Of a stretch of 64,000 nt of DNA, positions 10,601 to 21,560 are shown piece by piece. A model generated the notes under the pieces. It was not told the origin of the DNA and ran no database searches. It worked only from the letters and a program-made list of their open reading frames with translations. The stretch is from Rhinatrema bivittatum (taxonomy: Eukaryota; Chordata; Amphibia; Gymnophiona; Rhinatrematidae), in assembly GCF_901001135.1 (NCBI RefSeq), contig NC_042625.1, forward strand, positions 39,995,842 to 40,059,841. Reading direction: 5' to 3'. Every line of letters begins with the position of its first letter. Position 1 is the stretch's first letter. A program made the translations under genes and the position numbers.

Positions 10601-13119
10601 AGATGAGGTCACGATATATATAGCCCTGCATTGAAATCAGCCCGCTAGTATTCTCTGTCTCCAGCAGATAGTGGACGTGCATTTCTCTGCTGGGAATTGC
10701 CTTAAAAAAAAAAAAAATTTAAAAGAAGGAAATTAATTTGCCCCACCCTCCTGTGGTGCTACTTTATGGACCTTCCCTTAGTCGAGTTTTCCTGAGGATC
10801 TGTGGATCCCTCCCTCAGCTGAGGGCCTCGGTCTGGTAGCTGGTTTTCCGGCATGAACTTAGCTGTAGACAAAGAAATAGCTGAGAGGCTAGCAGATGCA
10901 GGAAGCCGAGCGCGGTGGTGAAGGCCTTTGCCCTCTCCTCCTGCAGCCGGAGACCAACTCTATACTCGGCTGGGACTGGCTGAGCTCAGGTAAAGAGTAA
11001 ATATAAAAAAAAGAAAAGGGATTCAGTTCCCCTTCTTGTCTCCGAGCCTCAGTGTGCCAATCGACATCCATTCCTGCCTCCGAGGGCACTTTGGGCATTG
11101 TGGCAGCTTGGCAGGTTGATCAGTCTTTTGGGTAGGCCCCGCTCTCAGGCTTTGCTCAGAGCCGCGTGGTAGATCACGGTGGCGTTCGCACGCTTTTCTA
11201 CATGCAAGTCTGCCGCAAAACCGTGTCTGACGTTGGTTCGCGCTTACGAGCCCGGGTGGGCACCTACCTGGACTCTGTATTGGGCACCTAAATTTTGGGT
11301 GTCCTTAGTGTGCGCTTATTGGACAGAACTTGTTTTTGAGCGCCCTGTCCAGGCTCGTTTTATGTGGACGCGCAGTTAGGCGCACAATTGTCAGACACCT
11401 TTGGGGAATGTGCTGCTAGTGGGTATTTTTTATAGCACCAATAGCAAAGAAGGCTAAATGCCTTACCCCTTTGTGCTGCTTGCCATATTCGGGCATCTCA
11501 GCCTGGCTCGTGGCAGCGTTGTTTGGAGGCTCAGGGAGAGTCATCCCCCGCTGATTTTTACTGGGCCCAGCCCTTCCCAGCAAGATGCGGGAATGGGACT
11601 GGAGGGGGGACCTGTCAGAGGTTTCACCTGGTTTTGGGATTCTCCTGACTGGTTCGTCAGCTGGGGAAGGCAACTCAGTGGGCACAGGACTGATGCTCCC
11701 TGATTTTGGTGTGGATCCTTCTACCCTTTCTTGGGTGGAATTTTTTCAAAGACTCTGCAGTCCTTTCTTCAGGCACAGTCAGCAGAGCCGGCCAAACCTA
11801 AGAGTTCAGGATCGCAGACTGTGATCCCCGCTCACCTGGTGCTGTGGGTAAGCATCTAAGTACTTCTAAACCTGCTCCGGCTCATGCTGATAGGGGACCC
11901 AGTTGGCACGGATGATGAAGGCAATCCTTACTCCCTGGAGGATGGGGAAATTTCTCTGGGGTTAGAACCGTATACAACAATGTTGCTGGCTCTGCTCTCC
12001 CAGACACTGAAGATGCTAGAGGTGCCGGATGCCGATTATATTTTAGTTTCTTTGCGTAAAGCATTGTGGATGCTATTCAAGAATTGATTGATCTTGAATG
12101 GGGCGCTCCAGAAACTAATTTTAAAGGGGGATGAGGCTTGGAAGCGCTGTACCCCCTGGATTCAGCGGCGACAGAGCAGTTGTGGTGTCTGAAAGTGGGT
12201 GCGCTGGTGTGTGCTATCACCAAGCAAATGACTATCCCTGAGAAGGGGGAAGGCACTGAAGGATGCACAGGATAGGAGAATTGAGGGTATCCTTAAAGCC
12301 TTGAGGTGGTGGCAGTGAATTAGCTGCTTCCTGGTGGCTCGCTCTTGCTTGCTTCTCTCTCAGGAAGTCGATGAGTCTAGTTTGAATTCCAAGGTAGTCA
12401 TGGAACCGGCAGCCGCCCTTTTAGCAATTGTGGGCTGCGACCTGGTCCACACTTCTGCTAGCAGGGTGGCTTCAGTGATAGCAGCTAGGCGTCAGCTATG
12501 GCTGAGGAATTGTGCAGCTGATACAATTTTCAAAGTCTAATCTTATGAAATTGCCCTTTAAAGTATCACTCTTGTTTTGGTAGCAAGTTGGAAAAAATGG
12601 CCAATAAATGGTGAGTCCCAGGTTCCTCGGTTACCAGAGGATTAAAAGCAGGCGCCATGCTTGTTCAGCGTAAGAGGTCGTGCTAGGGTTTTCAAATGTT
12701 GTTTTTGACTTTTCAGAGGAGCAGCTTCTCAGAGGGCTTGACCTTTTGTGTAGGTCTCAGTCCTTCGTCCCAGGCAGCCCAGACAGGGTGTGGGCTCGAG
12801 CGTTGGTGCTCTCCAACCCCCTCAATGAGGGTGTGCCGACCCACCCCCGGGAGTAGGATTAGAGGGTCGCCTGTCTCTCTCCTTTTTGTTGGAAGTGGAT
12901 AGAGATCACATCAGATCAGTGGGTTCTCGAGGTGATAAGAGATGGCTATGCAGTGGAGTTTCTCAGCGTGCATTGGGATGTTTTCGTGGTGTCTCCTTGC
13001 AGCTCTCCGCAGAAGAGACAGACATTGGCTTGTATGTTGTCAAGATTCCTCTGCCTGCAGGCTGTAATCCCAGTGCCCATGTCCCAAGAAAATACTGGCT
13101 GACCTTCCATTTATTTCAT

Positions 13120-14560
13120 TGTACTTGAGAAAGAGGGTTCCTTTTGCTCCATCCTGGATCTCAAGGGAGTCAACCGGCTTTTACAAGTGACTCATTCCCG
13201 CATGGAAACTTTATGCTCGGTGATAATGTCAGTACAGTTGGGAGTTCCTTATGTTTTGGGATTGTCAAAGGCATACCTGCATATTCTCATCCGGCTGGAC
13301 TATAAACAGTTTTCTGCATTTCGTTTTTTGGAGTGACATCAGTTTCGAGCGCTACCCTTTAGTTTGGCCACCGCATCCAGAATCTTCTCCAAGGTCATGG
13401 TGGTGGTAGCGGCAGCAATGAGAGAGGATCGCATTGTGGTCCACCCATACTTAAGATGATTGGCTAATTCGGACCAAGAGCCTGAAAGCGAATATGCAGG
13501 CCTTGTGCAAGGTGATCTCATGTCTACAGGAACTAGATTGGGTAGTGAACTTGGCCAAGAGCAATGTGCAGCCATCCCAGACATTGGAGTATCTGTGTTC
13601 ATTTTCGACACAAAGTAAGGCAGGGTGTTCCTACTGGAGATCTGCATTCAGAAACTGATGGCGCAGGTGCAACTACTGACAGAAACAATATGCCCTACAG
13701 TGTAATCTTATCTACAGGGGCATAGGTTGATGGCAGCCACCCTAGAGGTGGTTTTGTGGATAAGGGTGCACACTTGCCTGCACGTTGATATCTACAGTCT
13801 CAGGACTATTCGATTTGGCTTCAGTTTCCAACTGCAGTGGTGGTTGCAAGTGGATCATCCATCGAAGGGCGTTCCCCTACAAACACCAAACTGGCTAGTA
13901 CTCGTGAAGATGCAAGCCTCCAAGGTTGGGGGAGCTCGCCGTCAGGAGTTGACAATGCAGTGGGCTCTGGAGTAAAGAGTATCATCTCTGGAGCATCAAT
14001 TGGCTGGAAGCTTGTGCTGTTTGGCATGCTTGCAATTTGTTGACCACTTCCAGGGTCAAGGGGTCCGAATGATTTTGGACAATGTGATGACAATGACTTG
14101 CATCAATTGCCAGCAAGTGTTACAGGAAATAGCCCAACTCATCTTCTAAAGTACATCTTTAGAAGATCTCAGCCTCACACATTGTAGGAAAAGACAATGT
14201 AAGAGCAGACTTTCTCAGCAGACAGTCTGGATCCAGGAGAATATGAATTGTTAAATGAACCATTCCAGCTCATAGTGGGCTGCTGGGGCCTCCCATTTCT
14301 AGATTTGCTGACGACATATTACACAATGCGAAGTTTCCTCGCTTGCTTCAGTCACAGGAGAGATCTGAAATCTTTGAACATCGATGTCCTTGTGCAGGAG
14401 TGGCCGGAAGCCAAGCTTCTATATGCCTTACCCCCATGGCCCATGTTGGGCAGATTGATTCGGAGGATTGAGAGAAACATGGGGATTGTGCTTTGGTGGT
14501 GCCATATTAGCCCAGGAGGTCATGGTATGCAGATCTGTGGAGGTTTCTGGTGAACTCTGA
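13120..14560 (+). pseudogene. DIRS reverse transcriptase/RNase H relic
   Basis: The plus-strand frames read GSFCSILDLKGVN, then a METL block, KAYLHI, FRALPFSLATA and SKVMVVVAAAMRE, in the order of DIRS/Ngaro RT. The catalytic YLDD-type motif near 13450 is disrupted by an apparent single-base insertion and an in-frame stop. Further segments (13837-14043, 14248-14553) read as the RNase H to methyltransferase side of the polyprotein. Several frames alternate, so the enzyme cannot be made from this copy. Confidence 0.75.
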
Positions 14561-15203
14561 TTACCAGTGCACAGGGATCTGCTGTGGCAGGGGCCTATTC
14601 TTCATGAAGATTCAAATCTATTTTGTCTTGTCTTACAGTATGACCCTTGAGAGGGCCTGGTTGCTGCAGTGTGGATACTCTACTGCTGTGATTTCCACCC
14701 TGTTTAGAGTGTGAAAGTTCTCCACTTCCTTAACCTATGTTCAGGTTTAGCGAGTGTTTGAGGCTTGGTGTGAGGAATGAGGGATTCATCCTCGTTCGGT
14801 TAAGATCCTGCTCATTTTGGATTTTTTTGCGGGATGGGTTGATTAAAGGTTTGGCCCTTAATTCCTTGAAGGTACATGTGGCGGTTCTTGCCTGTTTCTA
14901 AGGTCAAGTGGATGGTGAATCCTTGTTGGTGCATCCCACTGTGGCCCAGTTCTTAAGAGGTGAAGCATCTTTGCCCTTCCTTGCGGTTGCTGGTGCTCTT
15001 GTGGAGTCTTAATCTGGTACTGGATTTTCTGGTGGGTCCCAACTTTCGACCACCTAGCCTCTCCTTGAGGTTACTTTGAAGACTGTTTCTTGTGGCGATT
15101 TGTTCTGCGCATAAAGTTTCCAAACTGCAGGCCTTGTCTTGCCAGGATTCATTTCTGCAAGTGACTCAAGGGGCAGCACTGTGCCAAACTGTTCATCCTT
15201 TTT

Positions 15204-15773
15204 TTGTCTAAGGTGGTCTCGGATATTCACTTGAATAAATCAATTTCCCTGCAGACACTGGACAGGGAGAGAGATGTGGATGAATATTGCCTGTTAGGGA
15301 ACTTGGATGTCAAGCGGCATATCATGAGGTATTTAGAAGTTTCTAAACCTCTTAAGAAGATGGACCGGCTGTTTATACTCCAGGGTGAGCTGACGTCGCA
15401 GGCTACAATAGCCTGCTGGATTAAGGTGGTTATCGCGGCCACAAATATGGATGCTGAAGAACCATTGCTTAGTCAGGTTAGGGCTCATTCCACTAGGGCT
15501 AAGGCAGTGTCATGGGCGGAGATTAGATTGCTGTCTCCCTTCGAGATTTGCCGAGCTGCAATGTGGTGGTCCTTATACACCTTTTCCAGGCATTTCTGCC
15601 TGGATGTGCAGGCCCGAGAGGATGCAGCCTTTACAGGTGAGGTGTTTGGACCTGACCTGTTCGGGAGTAGCTTTCGTACATCCCACTGGTGTGGATTAAC
15701 CTGTCTGAATGCTAGGATAGGAGAAATTACAACTTACCTGATAACTTCCTTTTCTTTAATGAAGACTGGTTAA
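15204..15773 (+). pseudogene. DIRS tyrosine recombinase C-terminal half (open, Tyr to Phe)
   Basis: An open frame of 189 residues is the longest intact coding piece in the element. It reads as the C-terminal half of a DIRS tyrosine recombinase: an LDVKRHIMRYLE block (about 34-45), an ATIACWIK block (67-74), the H-x-x-R box as AHSTRA (94-99) and an RHFCLDV block (129-135). In the family the residue after RH in that block is the nucleophilic Tyr; here it is Phe131, spaced 33 residues from the box Arg as expected for the nucleophile. Upstream recombinase sequence (about 14830-15200, LVAICSAHKVSKLQAL) is in another frame. The downstream end overlaps the internal complementary region. Confidence 0.78.
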
Positions 15774-15780
15774 TCCACCT
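15682..15780. repeat. DIRS internal complementary region
   Basis: Bases 15682-15714 are an exact 33-bp inverse of the element's 5' terminus. Bases 15720-15778 are a close inverse of the 3' terminus at 16083-16141, sharing CATTAAAGAAAAGGAA and ATCAGGTAAGT. In DIRS elements this region templates rejoining of the ends into a circle during replication (established for the family). Confidence 0.9.
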
Positions 15781-16044
15781 TCCCATCCTTGGCTGCTGGA
15801 TGGTGGTGCTATTGTCCTTAGTGGCTGCGTCTGTGGGGATTACTGGTAAGTGTCAGATCCACTCCCTAGATTAGTGATATTACATTCCTTGTCTGAACTC
15901 AGTGTTTTCCTGTTAACGGAGTGTTTGAATGGTTGTCTGTTAACAGTTATGATGATGTATTGTTTAGTTGTCCACCGTTGGACAGAGAATTTTGGTGGGT
16001 TGATTTCAGTGCTGGGGTATATATACCGTGACATCAGCTTTCCT

Positions 16045-16141
16045 TCGTCCCCGTCTGCTGGTAGAGGTGCATAACCCACTGATATGGATTAACTTGTCTT
16101 CATTAAAGAAAAGGAAATTATCAGGTAAGTAGTAATTTCTC
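16045..16141 (+). repeat. DIRS 3' terminal inverted repeat
   Basis: GTAGAGGTGCATAACCCACTG followed by GGATTAACTTGTCTTCATT is the inverse of the 5' terminus with a few mismatches, then extends to GTAATTTCTC, also matched by the internal complementary region. Confidence 0.85.
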
Positions 16142-16219
16142 TGTGGAGATGTTGATGCAAAACTGGATTTATGTAGCTGAGTCAGAATGTGTGCTACTTC
16201 AGAATTTAATACCTTAGAG

Positions 16220-16915
16220 CAGGGGTCTTCAAACCTTTTTACAGGAAAAGCCACACAGGAGTTTTCAATCAACAAGAGTGTGAGGGGAAGGGGCATCATG
16301 TCTGGCCTATTCCTTGACTTGAAGGAAGGCAGGGGTCCCAAGAGTCAGCAATATTTCTACAGTTCTTGGAAGTATATACCCCTGCCTTCTGTCTTCCTCT
16401 GCATCTACTCCCTAAGGTCTAGGAGTGTGCATGTTGTACTTTCTCACCCTCTCATTCATATCCCTCCCCTCTCTTTCTTTACTTCCCACCCCCTTTCCTC
16501 TCCTCTCTTACTCTCTGACCCCCCTCTATTCCCTCTTTTTTTTTTTTCTTGTCACTTCCCCCTCTCTCCCTTTCTTTTTACTCTCTTCCCTCTCCATCTT
16601 GTCATCTTGAACGTCCACTGGTGGGGCCTGGTCTTCCCATCACTGCGGGTCTAGCTGGCTCCTCTACCCCTGGTGGGACCTGGGAACTCCCGCCAGCCAT
16701 TCTGTTGCCGTCAGGTGCATCTGGTTCTGCTTTGGCTGGCAGGGCCCGGTAAATTCCTCCAGTCTTTCTGCTTCTACTGCCAGCATCACAAATGAAGAAA
16801 ATGTTTTTCCATGGGCTGGATCTGGCCATTGGAAGAACAAGTATGGTGGACCAGAAAACTGAGCTCCGCAGGCTGGAGTCGGCCCTCAGACCATAGTTTG
16901 GGGACTCCACTACTG
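16220..16915. mobile_element. hAT-like non-autonomous element
   Basis: The left end CAGGGGTCTTCAAACC and right end GTTTGGGGACTCCACTACTG are imperfect inverted repeats of the CAGGGGTC..AAAC type common in hAT elements. The interior includes a pyrimidine-rich block (16440-16610) and no transposase. I found no convincing 8-bp target duplication: the flanks CCTTAGAG and TAGGGTTT do not match. Confidence 0.65.
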
Positions 16916-18469
16916 TAGGGTTTCTAGACTCCTTACTGTACTTCAACGTATGGGACAATAAATTTAAGCCTCCAGGTGGCAGCCAAAGGTTGTGTTTTTT
17001 AGTTGGTTTTTTTCCAGCAGTATTACTGGTATTATTCATCAATTAGTCATTAAAACCTCACATTTTTTTTGTAATGATTGGACGAGGTCAGAAAGCTGCA
17101 TGCATTGTATATTATGTGCCCAGCACAATATACTAACTAATTTGATATGAAAATAATATCGAGCTGCTTGGAGCTTTTACTATGAGTATTTCATATTTTT
17201 AATCAAATTCCCTTAATTGCATTTCCCCAAAGCAGATTTTCGTACTTAAGTTAATTTATAAACGAGTAGAGCACCTTTTATTTCTTTATTTTAATTAAGA
17301 ACGCAGCACTTATCTGGGAGACACATAAGTCCCAAGGTCTAGTGAGGGGGGCCCAGTACATTTCATTTGGAAGGCTTATAAGTAAAAAAAAACCCCCAAA
17401 AAACAAAAAAAACAAATTGGTCAACTGTGTAGCTTAACTCTGCTGAAGCTCTGCATATAACATCTGGAGTTAACTGTTGCCATACCAGTCCATTTGAGAA
17501 AGTAGAAACAAGGGCCAACAATCAGTGAAACCTTTTTGGTTGGACTAATGAGGGCTTGGCTCCCATCGTCAGCCTGATCGCATGAAGAGAGCGTAACTCT
17601 TGAAAGCTTAGTTGCAGATGTATTGAGCTGTCTGACCTACATCATCTGGAAAAACAAACAGCAAGACGACATATCAGCTGGGCCTGAAACCAACCAGCTT
17701 TCCAGACATCATCCCCCCCCAGGAGATCCTGCAATGGAGGGCCTGCAGTTAGGGATAGAGAGAACATCTTAAAAATAGATCCGAAGAATTCGGCAATCCC
17801 TGGAAAGATTTTGGCTTGATCCGCTGAACCTTTTCTGAAGAAACATGAAGCGGATTGGAAAAAATTACTTGCTTCAGATTTCCTAAAAAGTCAAGGCGCA
17901 TTTTGGTGGGATCACTGAAACTTTTCAGATTTTTCAAATCCCCCTTCCAATGTTTTTTTTTTTTTTTAAACATCTTTCACGTTTTTGTCTAAACTTGCAA
18001 GTGGGGAAATCCAGTGAAATTCTAGCAGAGGATCTCTGGGCAATCTGAAAACTTCCAACCCAATTAAATTGAGGCTGAAATCTCCCCCCCCCCCCCCCCC
18101 CCCCCCCTTCCTCACCTGATTCAAGTTTTGATTTTTGAATTGTTTGCATGTTTCTGCTTGCTTTCCTGGCCTGTAGGTGTTATCCCTCCCCATTATACTG
18201 GAAGGATTTGATTTAAAAAAAAAAAAAAATCCAATCAGTGAGCCTCCATGTATTTACTGTTCTCTGATTGAACCCATTTTGCAGGGTCAAGGGTTATCTG
18301 GAGCAGCAAAACCCAAACAGACTGGGTCAGTTGCTCCTTTGTTCACTCTTTTTTTTTTTTTTTTTAAAGAAACTTTATCCATCTTTCATTGTCATAGCAA
18401 CATGAAGTCTTAAAAATTTTACTTTTAAGTTGCCTTTCTTGGAATTGTAGTTTATGCTCTCTCATGCAG

Positions 18470-18521
18470 GTTTATGGTGGCTTTCACAGACAAAATGAAG
18501 TGGATGGCAGAAGTGCATTGG
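18470..18521 (+). CDS. GLT1D1: GLT1D1 coding exon (52 nt)
   Basis: The acceptor is TCTCATGCAG ending at 18469; the donor is GTAAGT at 18522. One base completes the Arg codon begun in the exon at 8004-8109, followed by 17 codons ending at phase 0. The translation starts FMVAFTDKMKWMAEVHW. The VAFT-x-x-M core is characteristic of GLT1D1, at the end of the N-terminal domain where GT4 enzymes place the residues facing the acceptor. Too small to be found as a stand-alone reading frame. Confidence 0.92.
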
Positions 18522-18904
18522 GTAAGTTGGTTTTTTTTTTTTGCTTTTAACCATAGCACCTGCCATTGAAAAAAACCACACTGCACAGATACTGGCCTGG
18601 TGGGTCCTGTGCTCCATTTTTTGTTCTGTATAACTTGAGTGGCAGAGAGATTTTGTGTTGCTGGGTAGTCAGTCTTTTTTTATCTTACAGAGCGTGTGTG
18701 TGTTTATAAAATGCTTTGTTTATTAAGGAAGGATTTTTTTGCTTTAAACAGCTGTGACAGATTTCAGTGCTACCCTTTGCTGTAAAAGCTCTTTGTAGTT
18801 TGGGGGGGCCTGTTTGAGATGCTATCTTCTTTTTTTTTTTTAAACTATTTTTGAGTTTAAACAATTATTGGGAAAAAAATATATATATACATATTTGAAA
18901 GAAA

Positions 18905-19080
18905 AATGAGGTTATACATAGAACATGATGGCAGAAAAGGCCCAAACGGTCCATCCAGCCTGCCCAGCAAGTTTATGGTAGTATCTGCCACCCCATACAG
19001 GTCACCCCCTTACTTAGTTTCCCAAACTGTCAAAGTCAGGGCCCTTGTTGGTTGCTGTCGGAGCCCAATTCCCTGTTACC
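18905..19080 (-). repeat. CR1 LINE 3' end (antisense)
   Basis: ACATGATGGCAGAAAAGGCC followed by a GGTCCATCCAGCCTGCCCAG block is the reverse complement of the CR1 3' terminal module, which reads CTGGATGGACC in sense. The same module is seen in sense at about 50120-50180. Confidence 0.7.
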
Positions 19081-19364
19081 TCTTGCCATTGAAGTAGGGA
19101 GCAGCGTTGGAATTGCAAATGCAAAAAATACAAAGAAAACAAATTAAGTTGTTACACACCTCAGAAAGACCTCAAATAAGAAAAACGTCTTGGGGCAAGA
19201 CCTACTAAATAGAAAAGCAGAAAAATTCAGTCGCTCCCTGAATATATACTGCCTTCTCATATTAGAGCAATGCACTAAGAGGGCAGAGAGGCGACGTTGC
19301 ATCTGGCATCGATGCGAAATCCCTCAACTGTACAGGATCAAAGAAAATGTATCTAACAATTAAA

Positions 19365-20440
19365 AAAAAAAAAAAAGCACTAAACAATTACAAGGGTGCC
19401 TAATACAGGATGCCCCCAGAGCAATGGCCTCAGGTCTCAGAGTCCAAACTTTCCTCCTCCGCTCCTGTGTCGCCCTAGCTAAATCTGGAAAGAGCCACAT
19501 TTTCTCCCCCTTAAATAGAGCCTCATGATGAAGAGAGAAAAGCCTGAGAATATGATTTCCATACTGAAGAAACACAAAAGAGATCAAGAGAGAATTTTCC
19601 AGGAAATCAGACGAAGTTCAGAGGGGCGATCTGCTGGTCTCCATCTGTATCCTTCTTAGCAGATGATAAATAGAAACTTTTTTTTTATTTTTGAAGAGAT
19701 GGAAATGCAGATTCAGAAATTTGTAGCACATCTATCATAAAGGATTTCAACATCTCAACAGGAGACAGCATTGGCGTTTGAGGAAAATTTAAAACACGCA
19801 GGTTCAAATTCTTAGAAATATTTTCCATAATTTCAAGCCTCTGCGAAACAGATGTTAAATCCAAACTTGCTTAATTTGCAGTTATTTAATTTGGGAGACA
19901 GAAGCCTCCCAATTGGAAACAATAGTTTCACAAGGTAAGCGCTGATTTTGATTTTGAAATTTGGAACTGAGTAACCAAGGAAGAAACAGACTGTTCAACG
20001 GTCGCCAAAGCTGACCCAAGTCTTTCCAGCATCACAGAAGCAAGCTTATTCAACTCCGGTCTAACCTGAAGAGATGATATGACCTCTTGAACCTCCTGCA
20101 AGCTAGTACCAGTGACCCCAACAGCGGAGGGACCTCAATCACTGCTCCTCCAGGCCTCCTCTCTAGCTCTTGAGGATGGCGACACTTCTGTAGCTTCCCG
20201 CTGTAATCCATCACCAGCTGAAAGCAATTGGATGCTGACAGATAATACGGCGGCAGTACCCGGGACTCTGTCGTATTTCGGCGACTCAGCCGCCACATGA
20301 GCAGCTGCACCAGGGTCCTCGGTGTCGACCGATCTACAGGGCTAAGCGAAGCTTCAGCCATCGGCAGGCTGGTAGCCCCAGAAAAGGCCAACTCTCCGGA
20401 CGTGGTGAGGGGCTACATTCTTGATTGTACCAAGTCCTTG
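19365..20440 (-). pseudogene. L1-type LINE ORF1 relic
   Basis: Read from 20391 to 19360, the minus strand gives an acidic N-terminal segment (20391-20050), then interrupted sequence, and a C-terminal segment (19587-19360) containing GEKMWLFPDLARATQERRR. That block matches the C-terminal nucleic-acid-binding part of L1-type ORF1 proteins (an IFPDLS-x-x-T-x-x-RR-type signature). Frames are broken between the two parts. A second relic of the same type is at 29370-30440 in the same orientation. Confidence 0.6.
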
Positions 20441-20584
20441 GACCTTTTAGATAGGCCTAAAGGGGATTAAAATCCAGTGAGAAGAGAATAAAGAGCTCAT
20501 GATGTGTTAATGGCTAAATGATGTTTAGAAAAAAAAGCAAGCAAGTAAACCAGCCCTCTGAACGGAGTTGACTGTATTGAATTA

Positions 20585-20770
20585 AGAACATAAGAAATTG
20601 CCATGCTGGGTCAGACCAAGGGTCCATCAAGCCCAGCATCCTGTTTCCAACAGAGGCCAAACCAGGCCACAAGAACCTGGCAATTACCCAAACACTAAGA
20701 AGATCCCATGCTACTGATGCAAATAATTCCTCTTGTAATACTTATCTGTGTGCTACAGCTGCACTATATT
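20585..20770 (-). repeat. CR1 LINE 3' end (antisense)
   Basis: AACATAAGAAATTGCCATGC, then CTGGGTCAGACCAAGGGTCC and AGCCCAGCATCCTGTTTCC: the CR1 3' module in reverse. It continues through GAACCTGGCAATTACCC and AGAAGATCCCATGCTACTG. Confidence 0.75.
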
Positions 20771-20897
20771 TTAAAATGCCTTAGCTTGGGGGGTGATAAT
20801 AAGAACAAGGAATGGTGATAACCACAGCTAAGAGCTTGGGTACTGTATGGAGGGGCGCCTGTGCAGAGCAAATGGCTTTAACCTGCTGTCTTACTGT

Positions 20898-21010
20898 AAG
20901 GCCAATGCAATAAGGTGCCTCCTGGCTGTGCATGTGTGTCCTTTAGTGCATACACAGCTTTACTCCTGATTTAATGAGGAGTTTAGCGCAGCAATTAGCA
21001 CTCCTCTTTG
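20898..21010 (+). repeat. GATGCAATA-family MITE edge
   Basis: AAGGCCAATGCAATAAGGTG resembles the AGGCCGATGCAATA terminus of 56551-57212. The following CACAGCTTTAC text also matches text just inside that element's left end. The right end is not identified. Confidence 0.4.
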
Positions 21011-21458
21011 CAAGTCGAGCCATTTGCTATTACTCACCAGGGCAGACAGGGGCCTAGGCTTAACACAGGTTTTCTTAATGCTCGAAATTTTACTCCTGGT
21101 CAGAGAAGGAGTAAAGTGCCTGGGGTTCTGGTGCTGGGGACCTGTGCCCAGAAAACACAATGGGGGCAACATTCAAATGGATCGATGCGTGTAAACGGCG
21201 CTTTGAAAATTGCTCGAGGGGGGGGGATGTATATGGAAAAACCATTTCACGTGTACTGTTCCGCATGATACGAAGTAGTGTTCCGGGGGGAGGGGGAGGT
21301 CAGTGGAGTAGGGCTGGGGACAGAACTCGTGTGTGTGTGTGTGGTTTTGGAAATTACGCACGTTAAGTATAGCTGCCTCCTGAGCAGCTGTGACTCTTCT
21401 GCATGTGGGATGGCGCCGGTTCTTCGTGCACAGCTGTGAATTTTCCCAGCCGATTTTT

Positions 21459-21560
21459 GAACATAAGAACTTGCCATGCTGGGTCAGAGCCAAGGGTCCA
21501 TCAAGCCCAGCATCCTGTTTCCAACAGAGGCCAATCCAGGCCACAAGAACCTGAAGTCTG
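21459..21560 (-). repeat. CR1 LINE 3' end (antisense)
   Basis: Near-duplicate of the module at 20585: GAACATAAGAACTTGCCATG, then GGGTCCATCAAGCCCAGC and a GGCCACAAGAACCTG end. Shorter than the 20585 copy. Confidence 0.75.

Larger units (their letters stand above)
10533..16141 (+). mobile_element. DIRS-type retrotransposon, near full length, decayed
   Basis: A tyrosine-recombinase retrotransposon, not an LTR element. The 5' end carries GGTTAATCCACACCAGTGGG, and the 3' end (about 16045-16105) carries its inverted counterpart, giving imperfect terminal inverted repeats of roughly 60 bp. An internal complementary region lies at 15682-15780: its left half is the exact reverse complement (33 bp) of the 5' terminus at 10533-10565, and its right half closely matches the reverse complement of the 3' terminus. 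This arrangement is diagnostic of DIRS elements. Coding relics in order are a poorly readable Gag-like region, RT/RNase H (about 13120-14560) and a tyrosine recombinase (about 14830-15773). Many stops and frameshifts. Confidence 0.9.
8110..18469 (+). other. GLT1D1: GLT1D1 intron (10.4 kb) holding a DIRS element
   Basis: Contains an L2 relic on the minus strand (8570-9180), a short TG/TA-rich patch (9200-9270), a foldback element (9468-9985), the DIRS retrotransposon (10533-16141) and a hAT-like element (16220-16915). Bases 9990-10530 and 16916-17500 show nothing I can name. Bases 17500-17680 contain a dispersed CTGATxGCATGAAGAGAGC-type word also seen at 37290 and 39130. A long poly-C lies at 18083-18107. 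Confidence 0.65.
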
